From positions 726,001 to 790,000 of the forward strand of contig JAXRKP010000006.1 in the NCBI GenBank assembly GCA_037039925.1: 64,000 nt of DNA, in the 5' to 3' direction. The notes beneath the pieces are model-generated. The model was not told where the DNA came from, ran no database searches, and was given only the letters and a program-made list of their open reading frames with translations. Source of the stretch: Doris montereyensis (taxonomy: Eukaryota > Mollusca > Gastropoda > Nudibranchia > Dorididae). This document shows, one piece after another, positions 1 through 12,849 of this stretch. Both the position numbers and the translations under genes were made by a program. Numbering within the stretch: position 1 is the first letter of the stretch; every line of letters starts with the position of its first letter.

Positions 1-1575
1 TTCAATCGATAGTGTTATGTATTTGTAATCAAACTTATCATGAGGCCTTGCAGTTCAATCGATAGTATAATTATTTGTAATCAAACTTATCGTGAGGCCT
101 TGGCGATAGTGTTATGTATTTGCAGTGCAGTTCAATCGATAGTGTTATGTATTTGTAATCAAACTTTTGAGGCCTTGCAGTTCAATCAAACGATAGTGTT
201 ATTATCGTGAGGCCTTGCAGTTTCGATAGTGTTATGTATATTTGTGTTACTTTGTCGATAGTGTTATGTATTTGTAATCAAACTTATCGTGAGGCCTTGC
301 AGTTCAATCGATAGTGTTATGTATTTGTAATCAAACTTATCGTTCAGTTCAATCGATAGTGTTATGTATTTGTAATCAAACTTATCGTGAGGCCTTGCAG
401 TTCAATCGATAGTGTTATGTATTTGTAATCAAACTTATTGAGGCCTTGCAGTTCAATCAGTATTTGTTCAAACTTATCAAGTTCAATCGATAGTGTTATG
501 TATTTGTAATCAAACTTATCGTGAGGCCTTGCAGTGTATTTGTAATCAAACTTATCGTGAGGCCTTGCAGTTCAATCGATAGTGTTATGTATTTGTAATC
601 AAACTTATCGTGAGGCCTTGCAGTTCAATCGATAGTGTTATGTATTTGTAATCAAACTTATCGTGAGGCCTTGCAGTTCAATCGATAGTGTTATGTATTT
701 GTAATCAAACTTATCGTTTGCAGTTCAATCGATAGTGTTAATTTGTAATCAAACTTATCGTGAGGCCTTGCAGTTCAATCGATAGTGTTATGTATTTGTA
801 ATCAAACTTATCGTGAGGCCTTGCAGTTCAATCGATAGTGTTATGTATTTGTAATCAAAAACAGTTCAATCGATAGTGTTAGTATTTGCTTATCTTGCAG
901 TTCAATCGATAGTGTTATGTATTTGTAATCAAACTTATCGTGAGGCCTTGCAGTTCAATCGATAGTGTTATGTATTTGTAATCAAACTTATCGTGAGGCC
1001 TTGCAGTTCAATCGATAGTGTTATGTATTTGTAATCAAACTTATCGTGAGGCCTTGCAGTTCAATCGATAGTGTTATGTATTTGTAATCAAACTTATCGT
1101 GAGGCCTTGCAGTTCAATCGATAGTGTTATGTATTTGTAATCAAACTTATCGTGAGTATTTGCCTTGCAGTTCAATCGATAGTGTTATGTATTTGTAATC
1201 AAACTTATCGTGAGGCCTTGCAGTTCAATCGATAGTGTTATGTATTTGTAATCAAACTTATCGTGAGGCCTTGCAGTTCAATCGATAGTGTTATGTATTT
1301 GTAATCAAACTTATCGTGAGGCCTTGCAGTTCAATCGATAGTGTTATGTATTTGTAATCAAACTTATCGTGAGGCCTTGCAGTTCAATCGATAGTGTTAT
1401 GTATTTGTAATCAAACTTATCGTGAGGCCTTGCAGTTCAATCGATAGTGTTATGTATTTGTAATCAAACTTATCGTGAGGCCTTGCAGTTCAATCGATAG
1501 TGTTATGTATTTGTAATCAAACTTATCGTGAGGCCTTGCAGTTCAATCGATAGTGTTATGTATTTGTAATCAAAA
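1..1575. repeat. 53-bp satellite array, cut by window start
   Basis: About 29 head-to-tail copies of a 53-bp unit that begins TTCAATCGATAGTGTTATGT and ends in GAGGCCTTGCAG. The stretch from about 900 to 1575 is nearly uniform. The stretch from about 100 to 900 contains shortened units that lack internal pieces. The array stops sharply at about 1575 in the middle of a unit. I see no ORF or transcription signal in it. Confidence 0.97.
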
Positions 1576-2569
1576 CGAGATTGGTTCAAAACGCTGGCTG
1601 ACCCAGAATTTGTTTTGTTTGGGTGTCTTGTTTTGTTTCTTTGTTTATTTAACAACACTGAACTCGTTGGAAACGCAGGCCCTTCTTCACTCTTCGTTTC
1701 TCATGTGCAAATAAGTATTCAGTATAGGCATAGAAGATTGTTGTCAGAGTGTTAGTATAAAGCGTCTAACAGATAGTCGTAGAATATGCTGTTACAGGAC
1801 TTGAGAAAAACTTTGCCACAGACCCAAAATCATTAGTATTTGAAATATAATTATAATGTTCATATTTCACACATACAAAGAGTATCATGTTCTGACCAAA
1901 ATGGACTAGTTATTTGTTTTGTTGCGTAACATTTTGATTGCTATGGTAACGACGGCCATATTGGATTTTAACACATCTTTTTCAAATCGCTCAAATTCAA
2001 CATGCAATTATCCAAAGTCAACTCAATTTGAGTTCTAGGAAGTATAAATAGATATCACTGTTGTATTTGATCGGTTTTTAGATATCTGGTTTGGTTATTA
2101 AGACAAAAGTTTATTGAAAACCATCATCCACAATATCTCAAAAAACAATAGAATCAATAACTATCAGGAAAAAAATGTTAAGCCTCAAATACAAATCAAA
2201 TAACCATATGAAGAAACTATAGTCCACATTTTTTTCTCAAATGTAACGGCCTTTTTTTTTTACATTTAGCGAAATGCTTGCAAAAAAAAAGCTTCTTTTG
2301 AGAAAAACACCAATGTGTATTTCTGAAGCGCAAAACCGTTTTGCGAGCAGATCTCATAGATCTACTGTGTATCAAATTTCCCTTTATATAAATATAAATA
2401 TCACTTACTATGATAGGCGTTGACTCCATTTTCATTCCCGTTTTCTGCGCCTCCAAGAAAGGTCCTTCATGTCGCAACAAAACCATCGAAATTCAACACA
2501 TAATAGAAGATTATAAACTTAGTTTTTTTTCTATTTAACTGGAACGCGGTTCAGAGAGCAGAGTGACGA
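1576..2569. other. Intergenic AT-rich DNA with one repeat-R copy
   Basis: Unique-looking AT-rich sequence follows the satellite. The only recognisable part is the repeat-R copy at 1855-1975, listed separately. No coding region is supported. Confidence 0.6.
1855..1975 (-). repeat. Dispersed repeat R, partial copy (minus)
   Basis: The reverse complement matches 16555-16690 closely, sharing the CACACATACAAA-GTATCATGTT block and the block TATGGTAACGACGGCCATAT. The hallmark is a GGCCATATTGGATTTT box next to an imperfect X-box (TTGCTATGGTAAC, 1938-1950). Other members lie at 12.1, 43.5, 45.0, 47.6 and 51.5 kb. I see no ORF or terminal structure that would class it. Confidence 0.75.
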
Positions 2570-2865
2570 CTTTTCCATAAATGAAATGATACCACCAGAT
2601 TTCACCATGAAATCAATTCCCAGAAGAAACGGTCGCAAAGGCGTCCTCTACAAATCTGCTCTTAAACAACACATTCAATTTTCATACGAAGAGAAAGTGG
2701 GAAGAAGATATAAAAGGGGCATTAAAGCAACAACAACAAAAGCTTTCAAAGAAGGCAACAGAAGATGCCGGGACAGGGCAATTAGGAGAAAGATAATTTC
2801 GGGCATCTAAACCCATACACTGAAAAGTAGAATGGGAACTGATAAAGAAAGAAAGAAAAACAGGT
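2570..2865 (+). mobile_element. LINE-B 3' end (decayed)
   Basis: The conceptual translation keeps the C-terminal LINE-B motif, with pieces such as EEKVGRRYKRGIKA and RRKIISGI. The same C-terminus is seen at 27040-27712 and 30730-30948. The DNA ends in the shared 3' sequence GAATGGGAACTGATAAAG followed by a (GAAA)n tail. It is more diverged than the two later copies. It is a 5'-truncated retrotransposon fossil with no function of its own. Confidence 0.8.
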
Positions 2866-2869
2866 TTTT

Positions 2870-3490
2870 CTCAAAGTGTGTTCAAGCCATCCCCATTTTC
2901 TTCTCTTAATTTGTGCTTCTATGGGCTCTTGATGTGTTTTTCCCTAAAGTTCTTCATTAGTAGTTTTATCAAACCATTTGATGTATAGGATTTGTTTCAG
3001 ATCTGTTTATAAATATTTAAAGTCTTCTTGTAGACGTTTTACTCTTTAGTGATGCGCCATGTTTCACAGGCACACTGAAGGACTGATTTTCAGTTTGTGT
3101 CGAAAGTGCTAATTTTTTGTTTCTTAGGATGCAGTCTGTGAATTTCAACATGGTCTTAGGGTCCTAAATGCTGCTATCGTCTTCCTAATTCTGGCGCTAA
3201 TATCCTAGTCTGCCCCTCCTTGATTGCTTATGGCACTACCCAAATATATGAAGTGGTCGACAATTTCTAACTCCATTTCATCAAGTGTGATTTTGTTATT
3301 ATATAAATTATTAATTTTGAGACCTTTTGTTTTTCTTTAGTTTACATTCGGTCCCACTTTTGCTGCTTCCTTTGCCATTCTGTTTGTTTTCTTCTCGATA
3401 CCATCACGTCGATGAGAGAGTTAGCGTTACATCGTCGACAAAATGAATATACCTCAAGTTGATGAGTCTCAGATCATTGACTTCCTCGTC
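2870..3490 (-). mobile_element. LINE-C reverse transcriptase C-terminal fragment
   Basis: On the minus strand, broken frames spell recognisable non-LTR retrotransposon pieces in the expected order: LRYIHFVDDVTL (the F-x-DD catalytic box, with V for A), KKTNRMAKEAAKVG, HFIYLGSAISNQGGADQDIS, ARIRKTIAAF and finally GWLEHTLRK. The last resembles the common G-H-T-L-R-K C-terminal motif. Stops and frameshifts are frequent, so it is dead. It differs from LINE-B, whose C-terminus carries an HVNRMND motif instead. Confidence 0.8.
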
Positions 3491-3556
3491 TGTGTCCTTT
3501 TGTTCTTTTTGATGGTTCTGTGAGGGTTTTGTTGTGAATGACTTGACATATTGAAG

Positions 3557-3785
<229 letters not shown>

Positions 3786-4270
3786 GATGAAGCTCAAAAC
3801 CGAATACACTGTATACGGACGATCACATTGCAGAGAGAAGGATGTAGACTGGGCATTTGGGCATTGATATAATTATTATTATGATACAAAGCAGTGATAG
3901 GCATACACACTTCGTTTTTATTATAGTAGCAATGCATTCATACTGCACTTTCTCACAGTATCGATGATAGGTGGGAGGTAGGTAGGCCTAAAGCCTTTGA
4001 CAGAGCAGCATGTTTACAGTCACAGAGAAAGAGCTGACGTGAAAGTCCTCATGGTAATTCACTACACACTGATGTGTTGGAGACAGAGCTCATTATCGAG
4101 CGAGACAGAAAAGCACGCGGTCCAAGAAGAACAAAAAACATAGGCGGGATACAAAGTACAAGTGGCCATGGAGCCTTTTCCATACAAGGCCTTTTTAAAA
4201 TCAGCTCATTAAAATACTACATCACTCTTGACATGATATATTAAAGGCACCATTTCGAGATTTCAGGTCA

Positions 4271-4274
<4 letters not shown>
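3786..4274. other. No recognisable feature
   Basis: Mixed-composition DNA with no coding, RNA or repeat signal that I can support. It contains one copy of the over-represented palindrome TAGGCCTA at 3983-3990. Confidence 0.5.
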
Positions 4275-4360
<86 letters not shown>

Positions 4361-4369
4361 CTATATATA
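4275..4369. repeat. (AT)n microsatellite
   Basis: About 80 bp of pure AT dinucleotides followed by a short interrupted stretch. Confidence 0.98.
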
Positions 4370-4371
4370 TA

Positions 4372-4540
4372 TTAACAATTTAATTTCTCTTCCTCTTGGT
4401 TTAATGTTTACTTCTAATAGCCATGGCTTATAAATTTCCAACTTTCTAGTAGCTTTTCCTGCCTTGTATGCATTAGGAGGCTTACTCCTGCTTTAGCTAT
4501 ATCTACTCTTGATAAATTGTTGTCATTTTTTATTTGATTT
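4372..4540 (-). mobile_element. LINE-B endonuclease fragment
   Basis: The + strand text (CTTGGTTTAATGTTTACTTC, GGCTTATAAATTTCCAACTT, CTAGTAGCTTTTC, AGGAGGCTTACTCCTGCT) is the same segment seen at 49380-49520 and 58395-58540. On the minus strand those segments encode the middle of the LINE-B EEP endonuclease. It is a short fragment beside an AT tract. Confidence 0.8.
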
Positions 4541-4595
4541 ACACACATCCACAAATAAGGTGATCTCCGGGTTTTTCGTAAGATTTAGGTTTTGT

Positions 4596-4680
4596 CTGGA
4601 CGGTCCTGTGAGCAGCCAAGGAACTTTGTGCACAGTGTTGTGATCTGCACAAGGAAGCTTACATTCTCAACCGACTCAAA
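4596..4680 (-). repeat. SINE-1 3' portion (inverted arm)
   Basis: The reverse complement reads GTGCAGATCACAACACTGTG, then CCTTGGCTGCTCACAGGACC, which is the SINE-1 3' half. It lies head-to-head with the + copy at 4705-4812, so a transcript could fold into a long hairpin. Confidence 0.75.
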
Positions 4681-4704
4681 ACAGGTTGCAACTACACCAA
4701 TTTC

Positions 4705-4812
4705 GGACGATAAAAAGGAGGTCTCGTGTGCAGATCACAACACTCTGTACACGAAGTCCCTTGGCTATTCACAGGACCGTCCTGGCAAAATTTAAGTTCC
4801 TACCAATACCTC
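4705..4812 (+). repeat. SINE-1 3' half
   Basis: Contains CAGATCACAACACTCTGTAC, CCTTGGCTATTCACAGGACC, GTCCTGGCAAAATTTAAG and CCTACCAATACC, then runs into a (TC)n tract. It aligns with the fuller copies at 6650-6935 and 52890-53140. Confidence 0.8.
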
Positions 4813-4815
4813 GAG

Positions 4816-6640
<1,825 letters not shown>

Positions 6641-6649
6641 GCACACTGG

Positions 6650-6935
6650 GGAGTGGGGGGGGCACAGTGGTCCAGAGGAAAGTGTCTGCCTCTAACCCAA
6701 AAGGTCGCCCTTTCGCATCCCGACGGGTTGAAAATCTTCTTGAGTTTTTCGGGTCAAACCCACCCCCCCCCACACCCCTGGTCCAGGTAGATGTATATAC
6801 ACCTAGTCCTACCGGAGACTGATGGTAAAAAGAAAGCCATGTGTGCACATCACAACAGTCTGTGCACGTTACAGATTCATCGGCTGTGTACAAGGCAGTC
6901 CGGGTAAAATTAAAAAATCACACCAAAAACCGCTA
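6650..6935 (+). repeat. SINE-1, near full length, tRNA-like head
   Basis: The head reads GGGGGCACAGTGGTCCAGAG, then GGTCGCCCTTTCGCATCCCG, which loosely follow the pol III A and B boxes. The body continues GGTCCAGGTAGATGTATATA, CCTAGTCCTACCGGAGACTG and CACATCACAACAGTCTGTGC, with an end like the other copies. The second long copy at 52890-53140 shares this order. This is the best copy for defining the family. Confidence 0.75.
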
Positions 6936-7725
6936 GAGTAACTTAGTTGTGGTTGTGAGTGAAATCAAATTAAATGAAATCAAAATTAGTCTTCTGTTCA
7001 TTTGCTCTTGTTGTCACAGCTGGTTTAGTGATGGAAGTCGTGGTTTTCTTGGGTGAACAGGACATGAGGTACCGGTTCTATTCTTATTTTAAAAAAACAA
7101 ATTGAATTGTTGTTTGTTCTATTTATTTGTTTTCTTTATTTGGGTTTTTTTTTCTGCAAGAAGTGTTGCATATTATCTACATGTTGTTATCGTTGTTTTG
7201 TTTCATTTGGTATTCTTAGTTTTAAGGATATTGTTTCCCTTGCCTGTCTTGTTTTGTTTCTTTTGCTTTCTTTGCATTTCATGGTTTACTTTTGCTTGCT
7301 TTGCTTCATTCTTATCATTACTTTGTTGTTGTCTATTATTTATTCTTGTTGAATTGTTTCTTTTAGCAAAAACAATCCGTCCAGTAAATACACATTTCAC
7401 GGGTATAATTGATTGATCTATAAGCACGTGTGTGTGTGTGTGTGTGTTTCCAAAATATTTCATTGCGTATATGTTTTGATTAATGTGTAACGCTTGTGGA
7501 ATTGACGTGTTTTCTATAATTTTTCTTCTTCTTCTTCTTCTCCTTCTTCATAATAATTTATTATAATCCCTTAAATTAAAACAAGACGGTCCAACACTAA
7601 TTATTACTCCTTATCTGGTGTTCCTATTTCTCTCGAAAATTTCCAGCTTACTACACTAAAATTAGCCAAACAAAGGCTCTGTCACACATTGAACGAGACA
7701 CCTATCACAAGGGAGGCGATCACCA
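6936..7725. other. No recognisable gene; short (GT)n and (CTT)n tracts
   Basis: T-rich DNA with a (GT)n run at about 7428-7447 and a (CTT)n run at about 7525-7550. The pyrimidine-rich ORFs here look like composition effects. Confidence 0.5.
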
Positions 7726-7938
7726 TTGACATTGAAGCTCTCTTTACGAGGGGAGACGCGTGTGGGAACAAACCACAAGGTGCAATTCAAACGAAAACGA
7801 GACAGTGTCGAAGATATGAGCAAAACACAGCTGATTGTGGAACAAAAGACTAAAGGCCGGACGGTCGTCCCAAAGGGAACGTGGCAGCTGATAACGGAAG
7901 TCGTTGATTGGCTGGCTTTCTTGCAACAGGTGGAATAA
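7726..7938 (+). CDS. Unrecognised 70-codon ORF, possible exon
   Basis: An open frame of 70 codons, starting at ATG and ending at TAA, with balanced composition unlike the low-complexity DNA around it. The product is basic near residues 17-25 (KVQFKRKRD) and more hydrophobic at the C-terminus (EVVDWLAFLQQVE). An AATAAA hexamer follows at about 7957-7962, which would suit a short 3' UTR. I recognise no domain. The opposite strand is also open for about 60 codons, which weakens the case. It may be a terminal exon, a decayed transposon ORF or chance. Confidence 0.2.
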   Translation: MTLKLSLRGETRVGTNHKVQFKRKRDSVEDMSKTQLIVEQKTKGRTVVPKGTWQLITEVVDWLAFLQQVE

Positions 7939-8612
7939 CTCTCAGCAACCCAAACCAATAAAGACTAGTCGTTGACGGTTTGAAGCTATTGGTCACTGGC
8001 CACTGTGCACCTCACACGATCGTCTGGTAACTGGTAGCCAGGTCACACAGCCGCTATCCTATGATGAGATTGCATTGCGCTCTCCCCTGGGGCTCGATCA
8101 CTTCGATTTTGGTCCTCCACGTGGATCACGCACGCATTCGGTAAGGTGACATAATGATAATACCTGTTGCGTTTCTCGCTATTTTCTTTTATGGGGAACA
8201 ACGTTTTTGTTTCTATATCACTCAAAAATTTTGCGTCTTTTTCCTGTTGATACTGTTTTTCTTTTGTTTTCTTATAAGTTGTTTAGTTTGCTTGAGGGTT
8301 TTTTTCCGACTCTAGATCACATTTTTAAAAAGACACAATGTGGTTAATCGTGCCAGAAATTAATGATATGTTTATAAGACACAACAAGAATCCCGATATT
8401 GTCCAAAATTAAAATCACTATGGTTTGACACATAATGTTTGGCCTTTCACTCAATGTAAGTGACATACTGTTGAATATTTAATTTATTTGAGGTTTTTTG
8501 TGTTGATGTTTCTCTCAATTTCAGTGCGTCTTATAGCTGTTTTAAAAAAAAAGTATAGACCCTAATAAGATATTGTTATTATGATCTGTAACTAAACTAA
8601 ACTTGCAAACTC
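7939..8612. other. No recognisable feature
   Basis: AT-rich intergenic sequence. I see no repeat family member or coding signal. Confidence 0.5.

Positions 8613-8700
<88 letters not shown>
8613..8700. repeat. (AT)n microsatellite, about 88 bp
   Basis: Pure AT dinucleotides. Confidence 0.99.
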
Positions 8701-8702
<2 letters not shown>

Positions 8703-9579
8703 TACAGCACTGCTACCCCTACAATCGGTTTCAATATGAAAAAAAACAACAAAAAAGTAAATAAAAAATAACACCACACCCCAAAATAAACACAAAAACA
8801 ACTTCAAGTAGAAGCCACAACACACGCACATAACTATGGACTGTAGGCTTACTTATCGTTTATGATCTTTGAACACACACTCTAACCGTTTTTATATCCA
8901 CATGGTTAACATCGGACACTCGTCAACTTTGTTTTGTTACATCTTTTGTTACATTTGTTCATGCATCACCTCAAAGAAGTTTTTTTTCAATCATTTAATT
9001 TCAAGGGAGGTCTGGCAAATAACCGTTACAATTACATGCTCTCAATTATTCCTCCTCTTTATGATCAATTTAAAAATAGACCCACACCATAATATCTATT
9101 CGACGAAAAGTACCCGTGCGCATATTTAACATGGACTCCCATGCATGCTTTCACATACAAAACTGACTTTTTGTCTTTAAAGATTTCTTTAAATTGAACA
9201 CTTTCTTAGTTGTATTATACTTCTCCATTAATTGCGACTTGAGATAATACAAGATGACATGCGATCGACTTATTCAACAGAGAAAGTGAAACCTAACGCT
9301 TGAAATAGGGAGACAGAGGGTAAGGTTTACACGTATTTGACACGTGGATCAATAAGATAGGGCTTAGTCGCAATGGGTTGGTAACCCATACACGAAGGTC
9401 TGCTAGTGTCAAGGAGGCTATTTGATGAGCTTTTGATTAATTAAAAGAAGATGATATGATATAATGGTTAAATGTCAACGACAACAAAAAGAGAAAGCAA
9501 CTCCAACTAGGAGAAAAAAAACAAGAGCGTCAAAAAAAAAACAAAAGTGTGACGAATCACAGCTGCATAGAAAGCCAGG
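8701..9579. other. No recognisable feature
   Basis: Intergenic AT-rich DNA. The short ORF at 8869-9129 has no recognisable motif. Confidence 0.5.
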
Positions 9580-9714
9580 AGTTAATAATAAAGGTGTATG
9601 GTAAAATAAATTAAGTTCCAATAGTTCCATACTCCGAGCTGAGCGTAGCTTAACCAGGAGTAGAGTCCTGGTTTTCTCTAGGCACACGGCATAGTGTGGT
9701 ACAATGTAGTTTGC

Positions 9715-9880
9715 CAAAGCCACGCCGCCTTTACTTTCACCGAGTCTGAAAAGACTTAACTACCCATTTCGCTGCTGGGTCGACATGAGGGCCAGATAAT
9801 TGATATTGCCCGGACTGGGAATCGAACTCATGCCTTCTGCGCGTAGACAGACGCTCTACCGACTGAGCTACCGGCGTGTA
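9715..9880 (-). repeat. tRNA-derived SINE head
   Basis: The minus strand from about 9876 reads GCCGGTAGCTCAGTCGGTAG, then a TCTG/CAGA anticodon-like stem, then GAGTTCGATTCCC. These are an excellent A box and B box. The acceptor stem does not pair well and the anticodon loop has eight bases, so it is not a working tRNA gene. The sequence continues past the tRNA-like part (GCAATATCAATTATCTGGCC), as expected for a SINE body. Confidence 0.65.
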
Positions 9881-10156
9881 TGGTCATGGAAGAGAAAGGT
9901 GCCGAAGGGGGTGGGGGGCAGATGGTGGCAGGATAGTAGTTTTCTCGGCTTCCATCTTCAATAGGGTGCGGAGAGGCTATAGTAGGATGGTGTTAATTTG
10001 AGCTTCTTTCGTTTACTTTGTTGCTTAACAATTTAGACATTTAATATTTGTTATACTATATAGATACAAGTGCAGTGCGTGAATCTTGACCACGAAAAAC
10101 TCGAATTCCTGGCTATCTTAAACTCTTCTCAACCTAGAGGTCCGTTTTTATTCCTT
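9881..10156. other. No recognisable feature
   Basis: Short intergenic stretch with G-rich patches. Confidence 0.4.
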
Positions 10157-10263
10157 CTATTTTCTTTTGATTATTTTGTTCTATTTTCTTTTGATTATTT
10201 TGTTCTATTTTCTTTTGATTATTTTGTTCTATTTTCTTTTGATTATTTTGTTCTATTTTCTTT
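10157..10263. repeat. 24-bp tandem repeat, 4.4 copies
   Basis: Unit CTATTTTCTTTTGATTATTT plus TGTT, repeated with a perfect 24-bp period. Being a multiple of three, it gives an open frame coding a repeating LFSFDYFV peptide. That is most likely an artefact of the repeat. Confidence 0.95.
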
Positions 10264-10859
10264 GCACCATATATACACATATATCGCCATTATTACTTAC
10301 CAACAACTTATCACATTGGAACGGATCTGACACTATACAATAACAATGTAAGAACTCGTTATATCGTCATCCGCCAATGATTTGGCATTAACGCTCCTTA
10401 ATAACTACATGTATTTTAAAAGACAAGTCGTATTACCGCCACCCTGCATCACCACCCCCCCTCCCCCTGGAGTGATACAAGCTGGTAGAAGTAGAATCTA
10501 GTTTTACTTGGTCATATAACACACACGTTAAACACCACTTGCCATGTGTGTTTTAGTACTCTCACACTTACAGTAGTGATACAATGTTTTTTCTTTGTAA
10601 ATGAGAATGACAGTGCCGGTACTGAAGATTTGGAGACGTTTGTCGTCCACTACTTTTCACATGCAGTAGGCCGACATTGTCTTGTCAGTGATTTGTTTTT
10701 TTCTTCTTGATTAGTCAAATATGTATTATCTCCCTTGTTGTTATTGAAAGAAGACGTTTCCGTCATATCGCCATGCCTTTTACTGGCACAACAGTTGGCG
10801 GTATAACGAAGTTTGAATGTATATCGTATATATACCTTTCCTAACATAACAATGTCGTT

Positions 10860-10945
10860 AATAAAACCTGGACCAGTCAGGGTTTTGAATTCGTGTCGTC
10901 GCGATTACAGACTCACAACACTACCGATGACACCGTAAAGCCAAT
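10860..10945 (-). repeat. Possible tRNA-like SINE head (weak)
   Basis: The minus strand contains GTGTCATCGGTAGTGTTGTG and, about 30 nt on, ACGAATTCAAAACCC. These are loose A-box and B-box matches. No second copy was found in the window. Confidence 0.3.
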
Positions 10946-11059
10946 GCTTGTTAGAGCCAGATTGCCTCGCTCCAGCCGGTGGTTTTTCTCTGAAAACTCC
11001 CAGTACATATTTCAATGGTGATGCTGAGATTCGAACCCTATACCTCTGGGTTTTGTTTT

Positions 11060-11230
11060 AGGTACCTGTGGACGCCGGTACTTATAATACGTGCTGGTAC
11101 GGCGAGGCGGAGGATGCTGACGTATTGACGCCCACAATTTATTTCTGTCTATTACTCTTTATTTGGTTTTTTTTTGTTCATACGGGACTGTACTGTTATT
11201 TTATGTTCTTATTTATCATTTTTAAGGAGG
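11060..11230 (+). repeat. SINE-2, diverged copy
   Basis: Shares GGTACGGCGAGGCGGAGGAT, GCTGACG and the tail TTTCTGTCTATTACTC-TTT with the SINE-2 copies at 15.95, 16.74 and 28.15 kb. The B-box region is eroded. Confidence 0.45.
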
Positions 11231-11809
11231 GGGAGGGGAGGGGCGCCACCTGGATTGGCGAGTTTGGGACCAAAATGTTGACTTTCTGTTCTTTGCATAT
11301 TCGGGTATCTACAAGTTAATGGCAAAAAAAAATGTCCATATGACGTGTTTTGGTTTTTTTTTACAAAATATTTTGTAGACGAGGGTAGGTAAAAACAGTC
11401 AAAATTTTGACGTAAATTACCCTAACACTGACTGAGAAGATGGCACTGAAAACCCCTCTAGTGCCGGCAATACAGTTCTTTTGCTTGGCTTTGGGGTCCA
11501 CCGCATGTCGATTCGGCCCAACGCTTTGTGACGTAAGAGATGGAAGGCCAGCGTCGCGCGTAGGTAAACACACGCACAAGTATAGAAACAGAGGAAAAAT
11601 ACAAATAGTTGGTCATTTTGACGGCTTTTTCACAGCAATGCACATCTAAACCCATTTTTACAATCTCCTTTACATTAATAACAATGCCAGAGACTGTTGA
11701 AAGAGTATGGGAGCTGCTACAAGAAGGGCAACCCGTCTGAAGCGTTTGCTTTTATGTTATTTTCTTTTCATTTCTTTACTTGCATTTTTCTCGAAAAATA
11801 TTTTTTTTT
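11231..11809. other. No recognisable feature
   Basis: Intergenic. Two overlapping ORFs on opposite strands near 11440-11655 show no family resemblance. Confidence 0.4.
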
Positions 11810-12195
11810 CACACTAAACTATCTCCTCCGTCAATAACCGACCGATTTGTATAATATTTCGCACACATGTTATTCAAAGTTAATAGAATGACGTCGGATT
11901 TTTTTAATATCTTGTCAACTTTTTGAGAATTTTTTTTTTGTAATAAAAATGCCATTTTTGCGTATAAACGATAAAGATCACTTTTTTTAAAGTATCAAAA
12001 ATATATAATTTTTTAAAAAAACGCCGTCACTCTTTAGATATTGAATGGAATAAAACGATCCGCACATGTTTTGAGTGATTCTATTCATAACTGTGGAGAA
12101 AAATTTTGAAAATTGGGTCAAAATCCTAGATGGCGGCCACCATTTCCTTGGCAACCAAGGACACTATAAACTTTTCAATGATATAGGATGACTCT
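11810..12195 (+). repeat. Dispersed repeat R
   Basis: Matches the reverse complement of 51485-51955 over most of its length. Shared blocks include CGTCACTCTTTAGATATTGA, AAATTGGGTCAAAATCC, the box GATGGCGGCCACCATT and the half X-box TTGGCAACC at 12121-12160. Confidence 0.8.
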
Positions 12196-12702
12196 GAACT
12201 CTGAATCGATGAGAACAACCTGCCGCCATATATGCTGGAAATTACATCTAGATATGTCTGAACTCAGCTGATGCAGTGAGAAGCTTCTCAATATACACTC
12301 TTCTTTTCTCTGAAAGGGGAAGAGGCATCAATGAAGAAAAGTTAAAGGGGTTGTTCCTTTTGTATTGCAGCAGCTTTATTGCATATGACTCTTTGATGTA
12401 AATTAAAAGTTTCTTCCTTTTCTCTCTCTATTTTATCACAAATCAAAGAAAAGGTCAATTTTTGCTTCTTTTTTATTCACTATTTTTAAATGTTGGCAAA
12501 ATTTTGGGGCAAATTTTGGCTTTTTATTTGACATTTTCTGAATTTTTTATTTGCAAATTTCTGCTGGGACAGACATGAGAATCTTTAACTGAAGTTTGAA
12601 ACCATGAATAGCTAAAAAAAAAAATGCTTTCCATTTAGAAAAGCAGCATATACACACAGATTCACAGATTCACAAACACACAAATGCAAATACACTATAC
12701 TT

Positions 12703-12809
<107 letters not shown>

Positions 12810-12812
12810 CTC

Positions 12813-12844
<32 letters not shown>

Positions 12845-12849
12845 TCACA

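Noticed and set aside
1..1575. CRISPR-like array
   Set aside because: Units are contiguous 53-mers without unique spacers, in a eukaryotic context. The 60-bp array at 55 kb is rejected for the same reason.
9807..9876. Functional tRNA gene (minus)
   Set aside because: A and B boxes are good, but the acceptor stem fails to pair, the anticodon loop is eight bases and the sequence continues like a SINE body.
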